64,000 nt of DNA from Pseudomonas sp. R4-35-07 (GTDB lineage: Bacteria > Pseudomonadota > Gammaproteobacteria > Pseudomonadales > Pseudomonadaceae): positions 3,968,001 through 4,032,000 of the forward strand of contig NZ_CP027732.1 in assembly GCF_003852235.1 (NCBI RefSeq), given 5' to 3'. Below are positions 18,734 to 26,169 of this stretch, piece by piece (the first letter of the stretch is position 1; the number at the start of each line of letters is the position of its first letter). Below the pieces are notes generated by a model. The model was not told the DNA's origin and did no database searches. It was given only the letters and a program-made list of their open reading frames with translations. Position numbers and translations under genes: made by a program.

Positions 18734-19413
18734 CACGAAGCATCCTCTCCCGCATCGGCCGGGCCCAGGCGATAGCCGAGGCCGCGCACGGTCTCGACGA
18801 TGCCATTGCCCAATTTGCGCCGCAGGTGGTGGATATGCACATTGAGCGCGTTGCTTTCCAGTTCGTCGTTGAACCCGTAGACGCTGTCCTTGAGCTGCTC
18901 GCTGGAGAGCACACGGCCCTTGTTGTGCAGCAAGGCCTGCAACAGCGCTTGTTCACGGCGCGACAGGTCCACCGGCTGGCCGCCCAGGAAAGTCTCGCGG
19001 CTGCTGGGGTCATACGCCAGGCGGCCATGTTCGATCAGGTTGACGCTGCGCCCCGCCACGCGGCGCAGCAGGGTTTGCAGGCGGGCGGCGAGTTCGCGCA
19101 GGTCGAAGGGCTTGAGCAGGTAATCATCGGCCCCCGCCTGAAGGCCGTCGACGCGGTTGGTCACCGAGTCACGCGCGGTGAGGATCAGCACCGGAATTTC
19201 CAGGCCCTGGCTGCGCTGTTGTTGCAGCAATTTCAGGCCGTCTTCGTCGGGCAGGCCGAGGTCGAGCACCATGATGTCGAAGGTCGCCGCCCTGAGCATC
19301 GCCCTGGCCGCCGCCGCTGTGCCCACGCGTTCGACCGTGAAACCCTGGGCGGTGAGGCCGGCCACGATGCCGCTGGCGATCAGTTCGTCGTCTTCACAGA
19401 CCAGTACGTGCAT
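18733..19413 (-). CDS. dsbR: OmpR-family response regulator (DsbR-like)
   Basis: A 226-residue regulator with a receiver domain (acid pair CEDD near the start, phospho-accepting Asp in IMVLDLGLPDEDG, Lys in YLLKPFD) and a C-terminal winged-helix DNA-binding domain (LNVHIHHLRRKLG, VRGLGYRLG). It is cotranscribed with the downstream kinase (1-nt overlap) and divergent from dsbD, with a 176-bp gap likely to hold its operators. ATG at 19413 has AAGGG 7 nt upstream and gives the standard N-terminus. Confidence 0.9.
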   Translation of the reverse strand: MHVLVCEDDELIASGIVAGLTAQGFTVERVGTAAAARAMLRAATFDIMVLDLGLPDEDGLKLLQQQRSQGLEIPVLILTARDSVTNRVDGLQAGADDYLLKPFDLRELAARLQTLLRRVAGRSVNLIEHGRLAYDPSSRETFLGGQPVDLSRREQALLQALLHNKGRVLSSEQLKDSVYGFNDELESNALNVHIHHLRRKLGNGIVETVRGLGYRLGPADAGEDAS

Positions 19414-19589
19414 GCTGAACCCTTCATGAAAGATGCGGGTGATTAGAAAAGGCACGGATTAAGCGCGCATTATGCCGCGAACTTCGCAACACCAGACAAT
19501 CCCTACACTCTAGAATAGCGCCCGGTTAATCATCGGTTAATCAACGCCACACATTGTGTGCCTCACTTGTATCGAACTAAGGCTGGACC

Positions 19590-21317
19590 ATGCGTCATCT
19601 ATTGACCTTTCTGCTGGTGTTGTTCGCGGGGCTGGCCCAGGCCGCGCCGGGCAACCCTTTCGAGACCAAACCCGACTTTCTCCCGGTGGGCAAAGCCTTT
19701 GCCTTTACCTCCGAACGTCTTGAAAGCGGCGAGACCCAGCTGTACTGGCAGATTGCCGACGGTTATTACCTGTACCAGCAGCGCATGAAATTCGACGGCC
19801 TGGCCGAGAAGCCTGTGTTGCCCCAGGGCGAAGCCCATAGCGATGAGTTCTTCGGCGAACAGCAAGTGTATCGCCAGGGCCTGGAAGTGAAGATCCCGGC
19901 CGGCGCTACCGGCAAGGTCAAACTGGGCTGGCAGGGCTGCGCCGATGCCGGCCTGTGCTATCCGCCGCAATCGATCACCGTGGACCTGGGCGGCAACCCG
20001 GCGGCCGCCGCCACCGCTGAGGCCCAGGATCAGAGCCTGGCCAGCGGCCTGCAACAGCGCAGCCTGGGTTGGAGCCTGTTGATCTTTTTCGGCCTGGGCC
20101 TGTTGTTGGCGTTTGCGCCCTGCTCGCTGCCGATGCTGCCGATCCTCGCCGGGCTGGTGGTGGGCAGCGGGGCCAGCCCGCGTCGCGGCTTTGCCCTGGC
20201 CAGCAGCTACGTGGTGTGCATGGCCCTGGTATACGCCGCGCTGGGCGTAATGGCCGCATTGCTCGGCGGCAACCTTGCCGCACTGCTGCAAACCCCGTGG
20301 ATCCTCGGCAGTTTCGCCGCGTTGTTCGTACTCCTTGCCCTGCCGATGTTCGGCTTCTTTGAACTGCAACTGCCGGCCTTCCTGCGCGATCGCCTGGACC
20401 ATGTCAGCCGCAAGCAAAGCGGCGGCAGCCTGGTCGGTGCCGGCATTCTCGGTGCGTTATCCGGCCTGCTGGTGGGCCCGTGCATGACCGCGCCCCTGGC
20501 CGGCGCCTTGCTGTATATCGCCCAGAGCGGCAATGCGCTGCACGGTGGCCTGATCCTGTTTGCCATGGGCATCGGCATCGGCATTCCGCTGTTGCTGCTG
20601 GTCACCGTGGGCAACCGGTTCCTGCCCAAGCCGGGCACCTGGATGAACGTGCTCAAGGGGGTCTTCGGTTTCCTGTTTCTCGGCACCGCCGTGCTGATGA
20701 TCCGCCCGGTGGTCGACGCAAGCCTGTGGATCGGCCTGTGGGGCGCACTGGCGCTGGTCATGGCCTATTGTGGCTGGGCCCTGGCCCGTGAATACGGCCT
20801 GGCCGCCAAGGTGTGTGGCGCCGGTTCCCTGCTGCTGGGCCTGTGGGGCGCGGTGTTGGTGGTGGGCGCGGCGGGTGGCAGCGATGAGCTGTGGCAACCG
20901 CTGAAGGTCTACAGTGGCGCGCGGGTCGCTGCCACCGCCAGCGCGCACGATGCGTTTACAACGATCAACGACCCCGCCGCCTTGCAAAGCCAGCTCGACA
21001 GCGCCAAGGCTCAGGGCCAATGGGTGCTGGTGGATTACTACGCCGACTGGTGCGTGTCGTGCAAGATCATGGAAAAACAGGTGTTCGGTAGACCTGAAGT
21101 GATGGATGCCTTGAAAGACGTGCGCCTGCTGCGCCTGGACGTTACCGCTGACAACGCCGCCAGCCGCGAACTGCTTGGCCGTTATAAAGTCCCCGGGCCA
21201 CCGAGCTTCGTGTGGATCGGCCCGGACGGCGAAGAACGCCGCGCCCAGCGCATCACTGGCGAAGTGGATGCCGCCGCCTTCCTGCAACGCTGGACGCAAA
21301 CCCGAGACGCGCGCTGA
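19590..21317 (+). CDS. dsbD: Thiol:disulfide interchange protein DsbD
   Basis: Transmembrane electron shuttle from cytoplasmic thioredoxin to periplasmic thiol proteins. The 575-residue product has a signal peptide (MRHLLTFLLVLFAGLAQA) and the periplasmic alpha domain with its Cys pair (CADAGLCYPPQ). Eight membrane segments follow, with the redox Cys in FAPCSLPMLPIL and GPCMTAPLAG. The C-terminal thioredoxin-like gamma domain carries WCVSCK. It corresponds to the second DsbD of Pseudomonas (dsbD2). The next gene starts inside its stop codon (TGATG). Confidence 0.95.
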   Translation: MRHLLTFLLVLFAGLAQAAPGNPFETKPDFLPVGKAFAFTSERLESGETQLYWQIADGYYLYQQRMKFDGLAEKPVLPQGEAHSDEFFGEQQVYRQGLEVKIPAGATGKVKLGWQGCADAGLCYPPQSITVDLGGNPAAAATAEAQDQSLASGLQQRSLGWSLLIFFGLGLLLAFAPCSLPMLPILAGLVVGSGASPRRGFALASSYVVCMALVYAALGVMAALLGGNLAALLQTPWILGSFAALFVLLALPMFGFFELQLPAFLRDRLDHVSRKQSGGSLVGAGILGALSGLLVGPCMTAPLAGALLYIAQSGNALHGGLILFAMGIGIGIPLLLLVTVGNRFLPKPGTWMNVLKGVFGFLFLGTAVLMIRPVVDASLWIGLWGALALVMAYCGWALAREYGLAAKVCGAGSLLLGLWGAVLVVGAAGGSDELWQPLKVYSGARVAATASAHDAFTTINDPAALQSQLDSAKAQGQWVLVDYYADWCVSCKIMEKQVFGRPEVMDALKDVRLLRLDVTADNAASRELLGRYKVPGPPSFVWIGPDGEERRAQRITGEVDAAAFLQRWTQTRDAR

Positions 21318-22162
21318 TGCTGACCCTCACCATCGGCACCTTCGCCATCGCCCTGAATCATATCCTGCTGATCAGCGCGCTGATTCTTGCCACCCTGGTG
21401 GGCTGGCGCGTGGCCAAGCGTGGCGGTGAAAACCCCGAATCGGTGCTGTTCAGCCTGTTCCTGCTCGGCATGCTGACCGCGCGCGTCAGCTTTGTACTGA
21501 TGTACTGGAGCGATTACCGCAACGACTGGCTGCAGATGGTCGACCTGCGCGACGGCGGCTTTCTCGCCTGGCCAGGCGTTATCGCCTTGGTGCTGGGAGC
21601 GCTGGCCTACGGCTGGCGGCGCCCGGCCCTGCGCAAGCCACTGAGTGCCGGGGTAATCAGCGGCCTGGTGTTCTGGGGCATGGCCAGCCTGTCCCTGAAC
21701 CTTTACGACAAGGGCTCGCAACTGCCGGACATCACCTTGCGCGATGCCAATGGCAATGTAGTGCAACTGGCCGATTACAAAGGCGGCCCGCTGGTGATCA
21801 ACCTCTGGGCCACCTGGTGCCCGCCGTGCCGTCGGGAAATGCCGGTGCTGGAACGCGCGCAACACCAACGCCCGGACGTCACCTTCCTGTTCGTCAACCA
21901 GGCCGAGAGCATGCAAAGCGTCAGCACTTACCTGGCCACCCAGGGCCTGAACCTGGATAACGTGCTGTTCGACGCCAGCGGTCGCCTCGGCCAGGCCGTG
22001 GGTTCCATGGCCTTGCCCACCACGCTGTTCTATACCGCCGACGGGCGCCTGATCAACAGCCACTTGGGCGAACTGTCCCAAGCCAGCCTGGCCCGTGCCA
22101 TGGAACCCTTCGACACCGCCCCACAAAGGAAACCCACATGCCTCGCCTCCGCCACCTGCTGA
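21317..22162 (+). CDS. TlpA-like membrane thiol-disulfide protein
   Basis: A 281-residue protein. The first ~135 residues hold about four hydrophobic segments (including HILLISALILATLVGW and FSLFLLGMLTARVSFVLMYW). A thioredoxin-fold domain follows with the redox motif WATWCPPCRREMPVL (around residues 170-185) and the cis-proline in MALPTTLFY. It is membrane-anchored with the redox domain probably periplasmic. It overlaps dsbD by 1 nt at the start and dsbG by 25 nt at the end, so the three are tightly coupled. It matches the gene between dsbD2 and dsbG in P. aeruginosa. Confidence 0.9.
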   Translation: MLTLTIGTFAIALNHILLISALILATLVGWRVAKRGGENPESVLFSLFLLGMLTARVSFVLMYWSDYRNDWLQMVDLRDGGFLAWPGVIALVLGALAYGWRRPALRKPLSAGVISGLVFWGMASLSLNLYDKGSQLPDITLRDANGNVVQLADYKGGPLVINLWATWCPPCRREMPVLERAQHQRPDVTFLFVNQAESMQSVSTYLATQGLNLDNVLFDASGRLGQAVGSMALPTTLFYTADGRLINSHLGELSQASLARAMEPFDTAPQRKPTCLASATC

Positions 22163-22899
22163 CCCTGCTGCCTTTGACGCTCGCCGCCACGCTGGCCCAG
22201 GCCGAAGACTGGCCGGCCCCGATCAAACAGATCGAAGCCAAGGGCGCTAGAATCCTCGGCAAATTCGACGCCCCCAGCGGCCTCACCGGCTACGCCGCGC
22301 AGTACCAGAACCGCGGCATGGCGCTGTACCTGACCGCCGACGGCAAAAGCGTGATCGCCGGCAACCTGTACGACGCCCAGGGCAATGACCTGAGCAGCGC
22401 GCCGCTGGAGAAACTGGTGTACGCGCCGATGGCCAAGGAAGTCTGGGCCAAGATGGAAAAGAGCAACTGGATCCAGGACGGCGACGTCAACGCGCCACGT
22501 ACCGTCTACCTGTTCAGCGACCCCAACTGCCCCTACTGCAACATGTTCTGGGAACAGGCTCGCCCATGGGTGAAGGCCGGCAAGGTCCAACTGCGCCACA
22601 TCATGGTCGGCATCATCCGCGAAGACAGCCCAGGCAAATCCGCCGCGCTGCTTGCCGCCAAAGACCCGCAAAAAGCCTTGGAAGAACACGAGGGCGCCGG
22701 CAAGGGCAGCAAGTTGCAGGCGTTGACCAAGATCCCAGCGGATATCGAGGCCAAGCTCGATGCGAATATGAAGTTGATGGAAGAACTGGAATTGTCGGCG
22801 ACGCCGGCGATTTTCTATCTGGATGACAAGGGTGGCTTGCAGCAACAGCAAGGAGCGCCGTCGCCGGAGAAGTTGGTGAAGATACTGGGGCCTAAGTGA
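22138..22899 (+). CDS. dsbG: Thiol:disulfide interchange protein DsbG
   Basis: Periplasmic disulfide isomerase or sulfenate-protecting thiol protein. The 253-residue product has a signal peptide (LLTLLPLTLAATLAQA), the N-terminal dimerisation region, the active site DPNCPYCNMFW (residues ~124-134) and the cis-proline stretch SATPAIFYLDDKGG. AAGGAAA precedes the ATG, which lies inside the previous gene. Pieces of its 3' half recur at 25962-26108 and 31861-32032, marking it as the left breakpoint gene of the neighbouring amplification. Confidence 0.95.
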   Translation: MPRLRHLLTLLPLTLAATLAQAEDWPAPIKQIEAKGARILGKFDAPSGLTGYAAQYQNRGMALYLTADGKSVIAGNLYDAQGNDLSSAPLEKLVYAPMAKEVWAKMEKSNWIQDGDVNAPRTVYLFSDPNCPYCNMFWEQARPWVKAGKVQLRHIMVGIIREDSPGKSAALLAAKDPQKALEEHEGAGKGSKLQALTKIPADIEAKLDANMKLMEELELSATPAIFYLDDKGGLQQQQGAPSPEKLVKILGPK

Positions 22900-22918
22900 G
22901 TCCCTCGCGAGGGACTCA
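22897..22918. other. 10-bp-arm palindrome at the dsbG stop codon
   Basis: TGAGTCCCTC-gc-GAGGGACTCA overlaps the dsbG stop. It could fold in the mRNA as part of the 3' end together with the next hairpin. Confidence 0.5.
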
Positions 22919-22920
22919 AT

Positions 22921-22946
22921 AAAAAGGCCTCCATACAGCGGAGGCC
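22921..22946 (-). terminator. Terminator between convergent dsbG and gene A
   Basis: GGCCTCC-atacagc-GGAGGCC stem with an A5 run on its left, which is a U-run for transcription coming from gene A on the - strand. On the + strand the following CTTGGTTT is weaker, so it probably serves mainly gene A and partly dsbG. Confidence 0.65.
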
Positions 22947-23055
22947 CTTGGTTTGCTAAAGATCACTCACTTGAGGCAAACCTCTACACCCTGAGCCAGT
23001 CACCCTGAACTCAACAACTCATGAGGTTCGCTAACCGTATATCAGCAAACACAGC

Positions 23056-25749
23056 TTACTCGCGGAAGCACATGCTGAAGTTATCGATATACGAGTTGTC
23101 TTCTACAAGTACCGTCATCCAGGCCACAGTGGTCCCAGGCGTCATTTTCAACTCGACCCAGAAACCGGCGTACCAATTATCGGGATAGGTATCTTGCCGG
23201 ATCACATTGCCGGCGGGGCCATAAAAGGTGACTGTCGCTGGTAGTTCTTTCCAGACCCAGCCGAACCTGAGGGATTCCAGCTCACGACTGAAATCAAATC
23301 GATGCAGCTGTGGTGGAATTTGATGACCGGAACCATGGCACATGACAAAGTGGTTACCTGAGTAATAGTTGTTATTACCATAGGGCACTATACCCGCCAG
23401 ACCCGCCCCCGATTGAAAGGTTATTTTCATCAAATCCGTCTGAATACTACCGCCTGCAGCAAACGTCCGCGGCGCCAGCCCCTCAAAGCGCTCTTCCCGG
23501 CAGATCAGTTGGCCCTTCACAATCAGGTTCAACACTGGAAAAGTGACGGAATCCCTTTCTGGATCGTTGCTATCTGGCGCTGTAATGCAGGTGACGGTCA
23601 GGGGTGAATCATGTTTCAACAGCAGAATATCTGATCGACTCATCGTTTGAGAGAGCCCCGTCTGGGCCTCCTCAAGGGTAAGCGGCCGGCCCTTCACCAC
23701 ATAGAAAGTATGCCCAGTTCCATTTTTTTTGATACCCGTGCATTTGAGCCAGACACATTGCCCGGCCAACGCAAACCACCAGGTTTCAACTGTGATTAAG
23801 GCATCTCCGGGGAAGGTAGTCAGATCGAGAATGCCGTATTGAGTAGCGGGTGGCGTAGCCTGTCTCACAACCGGCGTCGGCAGGCGCACCGGTACGCTGA
23901 CGTGCAAATTCAAATCATCTGAAGTCTGCACCTTGCAAGCACTGGTGACGGTGTAGTTGATCTTCACCGTTTTGCCGATGCTTTCGATCACCGCCTCTCG
24001 AGGTACCAAAAAGGTAGTGCTTCCGCTGGCGCTGCCCGGCTGGGATTCCAGCGGCCAGCACGCTCCGTTTGGCTTCGTCCAGCAAAGACTGAGGGTGTGG
24101 TTGGGATGGTTACCGAGGTAACTCACCTCGACATGCACGCCATTTCGTCCATTCCACACGGTCAGCTCGTTGTCCACAGCTTCCTGCACGGTGGGCGCTT
24201 TGAGCACTCGCTGTTCCTGGATGATGGTGAAAGATCGAGCCGGGAATTCGCGGGCGGTCGATCGATCGCACTGTCCATCGAAGCTCGCCGCAAAATGCAG
24301 CTTGAAGTCGCTGCAATCCGCCAGTTTTTTCAGAGCATTCCGGGCGATGGGCGTATCCACGCCATCGATTAGCCAGTGCGGCTTCAGTGGCACGTCCTGC
24401 AACACATCCAACTGCAAGGCCACGCCTTCCTCATCCACGCCCGTCAGCCACATCCAGCAACATTGGCCCTCTTTGGCATAGTCAAAAAGAGGTACCACAC
24501 CCGAGGCATCGTTGTTGAACGTGGTGAGATCAACGGTCCCCATCGTTGCTTCTTCGATATCCGGTGTGGTCAGTTGCGGAGCAAGCACTTTGATGTGGCG
24601 ATCAGGGGAAGATTGGGGTTGATAACTGTTGAACTGGAGGCTGTAGTTGAGCGTCAGCGTCTTGTCGAACAGCGCTGCAACGATATCGGGGGCAACATCG
24701 TATGACAGGCTCGTCTCGTCTTTCTTCACGTCCTGGCAGCCGAGGGCCACCGGCGCGTAATTCGGACCCGACGCATAGGCACAGACATGGTCGCCCTCGA
24801 ACATGCCGTCGTAGCTGACGATTGCATGCCCGCCGTTGACCGTATTGCTAGGGTTGACCTGCCATTGACCTGGGGGTAGCTCCACCGACTCCTTCAAGTG
24901 CGGTGGGTTCAGTTCCTGTCCGGGGTCGACCAGCAACAACGAGGTAGTGCGCAGGTGGAAATCCTCGGCGTTCACTGGGAGCGGATTCTCCAGAAGCGGA
25001 TCGCCAGGCGCAGGGTATACCGGGGCGGTGGTGTCCCAAATCACGCCCAGGTGAGCGGTGATCGCCGAATAGTCGTCCAGCCTGGACAGCCAGCCTCGCG
25101 AAAGCGTAAAGCGGAAAACATGTTCTGGATGGGCTTCGTGCTCCTGAACCACGTGATCCTTGGCTACCCAGGCGAAGCGATAGGGCGCGACGTGCTGGTT
25201 TCCCGCAACAACGACAAACAACCGCTGCCCGGGTTGAATCATCGGCCAGGCCTTGATCGCGACAATTTCATCACCGGGGAACTCCTGCATGCGCAGGTAC
25301 CAGGTACTCCACTCCTCCTTGGCATGGGTAAACACCGGCCTTGAGACGACGAGATGCTCCTCCCTGATCTGTTGGATTTCCAGCTCAAGCGTCAAGGACT
25401 CCAATGCCCGCCCCCCTGCATTGGCCGTGTATTTGATCAATACCGTGTGCCCGATGCAGTAGCTGATCCACTGTGCCGGAATGTCGACGACATTCACGCC
25501 ATTTTCGACAGAAACTGGCTCGAATCTCGGCTCGTCCTGATCCTTGACCGCCATATAGAACATGACGTTGGTGGCGTTCGCCGGCAGCGTCAGCGTGGCC
25601 GTCGTGCCATCAATCGCATCAATGGGATACAGCACGCTGTTGTTCGCAGCGTGCTCGATAATCGCATAGGGCAGTTCCGTTTCAACGGCTGGCAGCGAAT
25701 TAGCTGTCTGAACGGAACCGGTTTTTTTTGCAGGTATTTTGCTCGCCAC
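23056..25749 (-). CDS. Gene A: large multi-domain beta-sandwich protein of unknown function
   Basis: An 897-residue protein of no family I can name, the most divergent of four paralogues in this window. It looks like a string of ~100-residue all-beta modules. Recurring marks are IEEATMGTVDLTTFNNDA and QCCWMWLTG (~430), WNGRNGVHVEVSY (~535), VKINYTVTSACKVQTS (~605) and RQATPP (~630). The last ~150 residues form a separate unit starting near ERFEGLAPRTF and ending SYIDNFSMCF, which recalls jelly-roll carbohydrate-binding domains. No signal peptide or membrane helix is seen; the N-terminus is polar and lysine-rich. The start is GTG with AAGGAG 7 nt upstream. By eye its GC content is well below that of pvdL or the dsb genes. 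Calling the modules Ig-like is inference. Confidence 0.8.
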   Translation of the reverse strand: MASKIPAKKTGSVQTANSLPAVETELPYAIIEHAANNSVLYPIDAIDGTTATLTLPANATNVMFYMAVKDQDEPRFEPVSVENGVNVVDIPAQWISYCIGHTVLIKYTANAGGRALESLTLELEIQQIREEHLVVSRPVFTHAKEEWSTWYLRMQEFPGDEIVAIKAWPMIQPGQRLFVVVAGNQHVAPYRFAWVAKDHVVQEHEAHPEHVFRFTLSRGWLSRLDDYSAITAHLGVIWDTTAPVYPAPGDPLLENPLPVNAEDFHLRTTSLLLVDPGQELNPPHLKESVELPPGQWQVNPSNTVNGGHAIVSYDGMFEGDHVCAYASGPNYAPVALGCQDVKKDETSLSYDVAPDIVAALFDKTLTLNYSLQFNSYQPQSSPDRHIKVLAPQLTTPDIEEATMGTVDLTTFNNDASGVVPLFDYAKEGQCCWMWLTGVDEEGVALQLDVLQDVPLKPHWLIDGVDTPIARNALKKLADCSDFKLHFAASFDGQCDRSTAREFPARSFTIIQEQRVLKAPTVQEAVDNELTVWNGRNGVHVEVSYLGNHPNHTLSLCWTKPNGACWPLESQPGSASGSTTFLVPREAVIESIGKTVKINYTVTSACKVQTSDDLNLHVSVPVRLPTPVVRQATPPATQYGILDLTTFPGDALITVETWWFALAGQCVWLKCTGIKKNGTGHTFYVVKGRPLTLEEAQTGLSQTMSRSDILLLKHDSPLTVTCITAPDSNDPERDSVTFPVLNLIVKGQLICREERFEGLAPRTFAAGGSIQTDLMKITFQSGAGLAGIVPYGNNNYYSGNHFVMCHGSGHQIPPQLHRFDFSRELESLRFGWVWKELPATVTFYGPAGNVIRQDTYPDNWYAGFWVELKMTPGTTVAWMTVLVEDNSYIDNFSMCFRE

Positions 25750-25843
25750 GATAAGACTCCTTTCCAGTGTTAGATCATCGTCGGGCCCGGCCAGACTGGC
25801 CAGAAACTGCGGTTATCTAACCCTTGGATCAAGAACCTTGCCT

Positions 25844-25861
25844 ACTGTCAGAACTAACAGT
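25844..25861 (-). promoter_or_regulatory. Conserved palindrome upstream of gene A
   Basis: ACTGTCAGAACTAACAGT, an imperfect copy of the 18-bp palindrome found before all four paralogues, 94 bp upstream of the GTG start. It keeps the CTGT-N8-ACAG core. The arms are less perfect here than before gene C. Confidence 0.65.
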
Positions 25862-25885
25862 TTTGTGGGGAATTCTCGGTATTTT

Positions 25886-25958
25886 GACCAACGGCACCTT
25901 ATAACCCCCTCCAGCTGTGCTAGCTACGTGGCCAGCAACGAGTGCGACACTCGGCAAC
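25886..25958 (-). pseudogene. Decayed copy of the pvdL 3' end
   Basis: GACCAACGGC then ATAACCCCCTCC match the bases just past and at the pvdL stop (34806-34832) with changes. TACGTGGCCAGCAACGAGTGC matches the carrier-domain coding region near 34995-35015, with the intervening part lost. It abuts the dsbG fragment on its right, so the junction joins the inside of pvdL to the inside of dsbG. Confidence 0.6.
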
Positions 25959-25961
25959 TCC

Positions 25962-26108
25962 GATGCCAATATGAAATTTATGGAAGAACTGGAATTGCCG
26001 GCGACGCCGGCGATTTTCTATCTGGATGACAAGGGTGGCTTGCAGCAACAGCAAGGAGCGCCGTCGCCGGAGAAGTTGGTGAAGATTCTGGGGTTGAAAG
26101 TAAGGTAA
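25962..26108 (+). pseudogene. Truncated copy of the dsbG 3' end
   Basis: About 145 bp near-identical to dsbG 22759-22899: the translated tail reads MEELELPATPAIFYLDDKGG and continues to a stop, ending ILGLKVR in place of ILGPK. It lacks the signal peptide and the CPYC active site, so no function as DsbG is possible. An in-frame ATG exists but no ribosome site was seen. Confidence 0.85.
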
Positions 26109-26121
26109 GTAGGAACGTACG

Positions 26122-26150
26122 AAAAAAACGCCCACGTATCAACATGGGCG
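26122..26150 (-). terminator. Terminator of gene B
   Basis: Stem CGCCCAcgtatcaacaTGGGCG at 26129-26150, with a 7-A run at 26122-26128 that gives a U-run on the - strand, just past the gene B stop codon. The same sequence recurs after gene D. Confidence 0.8.
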
Positions 26151-26169
26151 CTTTTACTACAGGAAGTGA

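Noticed and set aside
25917..26108. Short + strand gene coding a DsbG-like peptide
   Set aside because: It is the tail of dsbG without active site or signal peptide and lies at a duplication junction, so it is kept as a pseudogene fragment.
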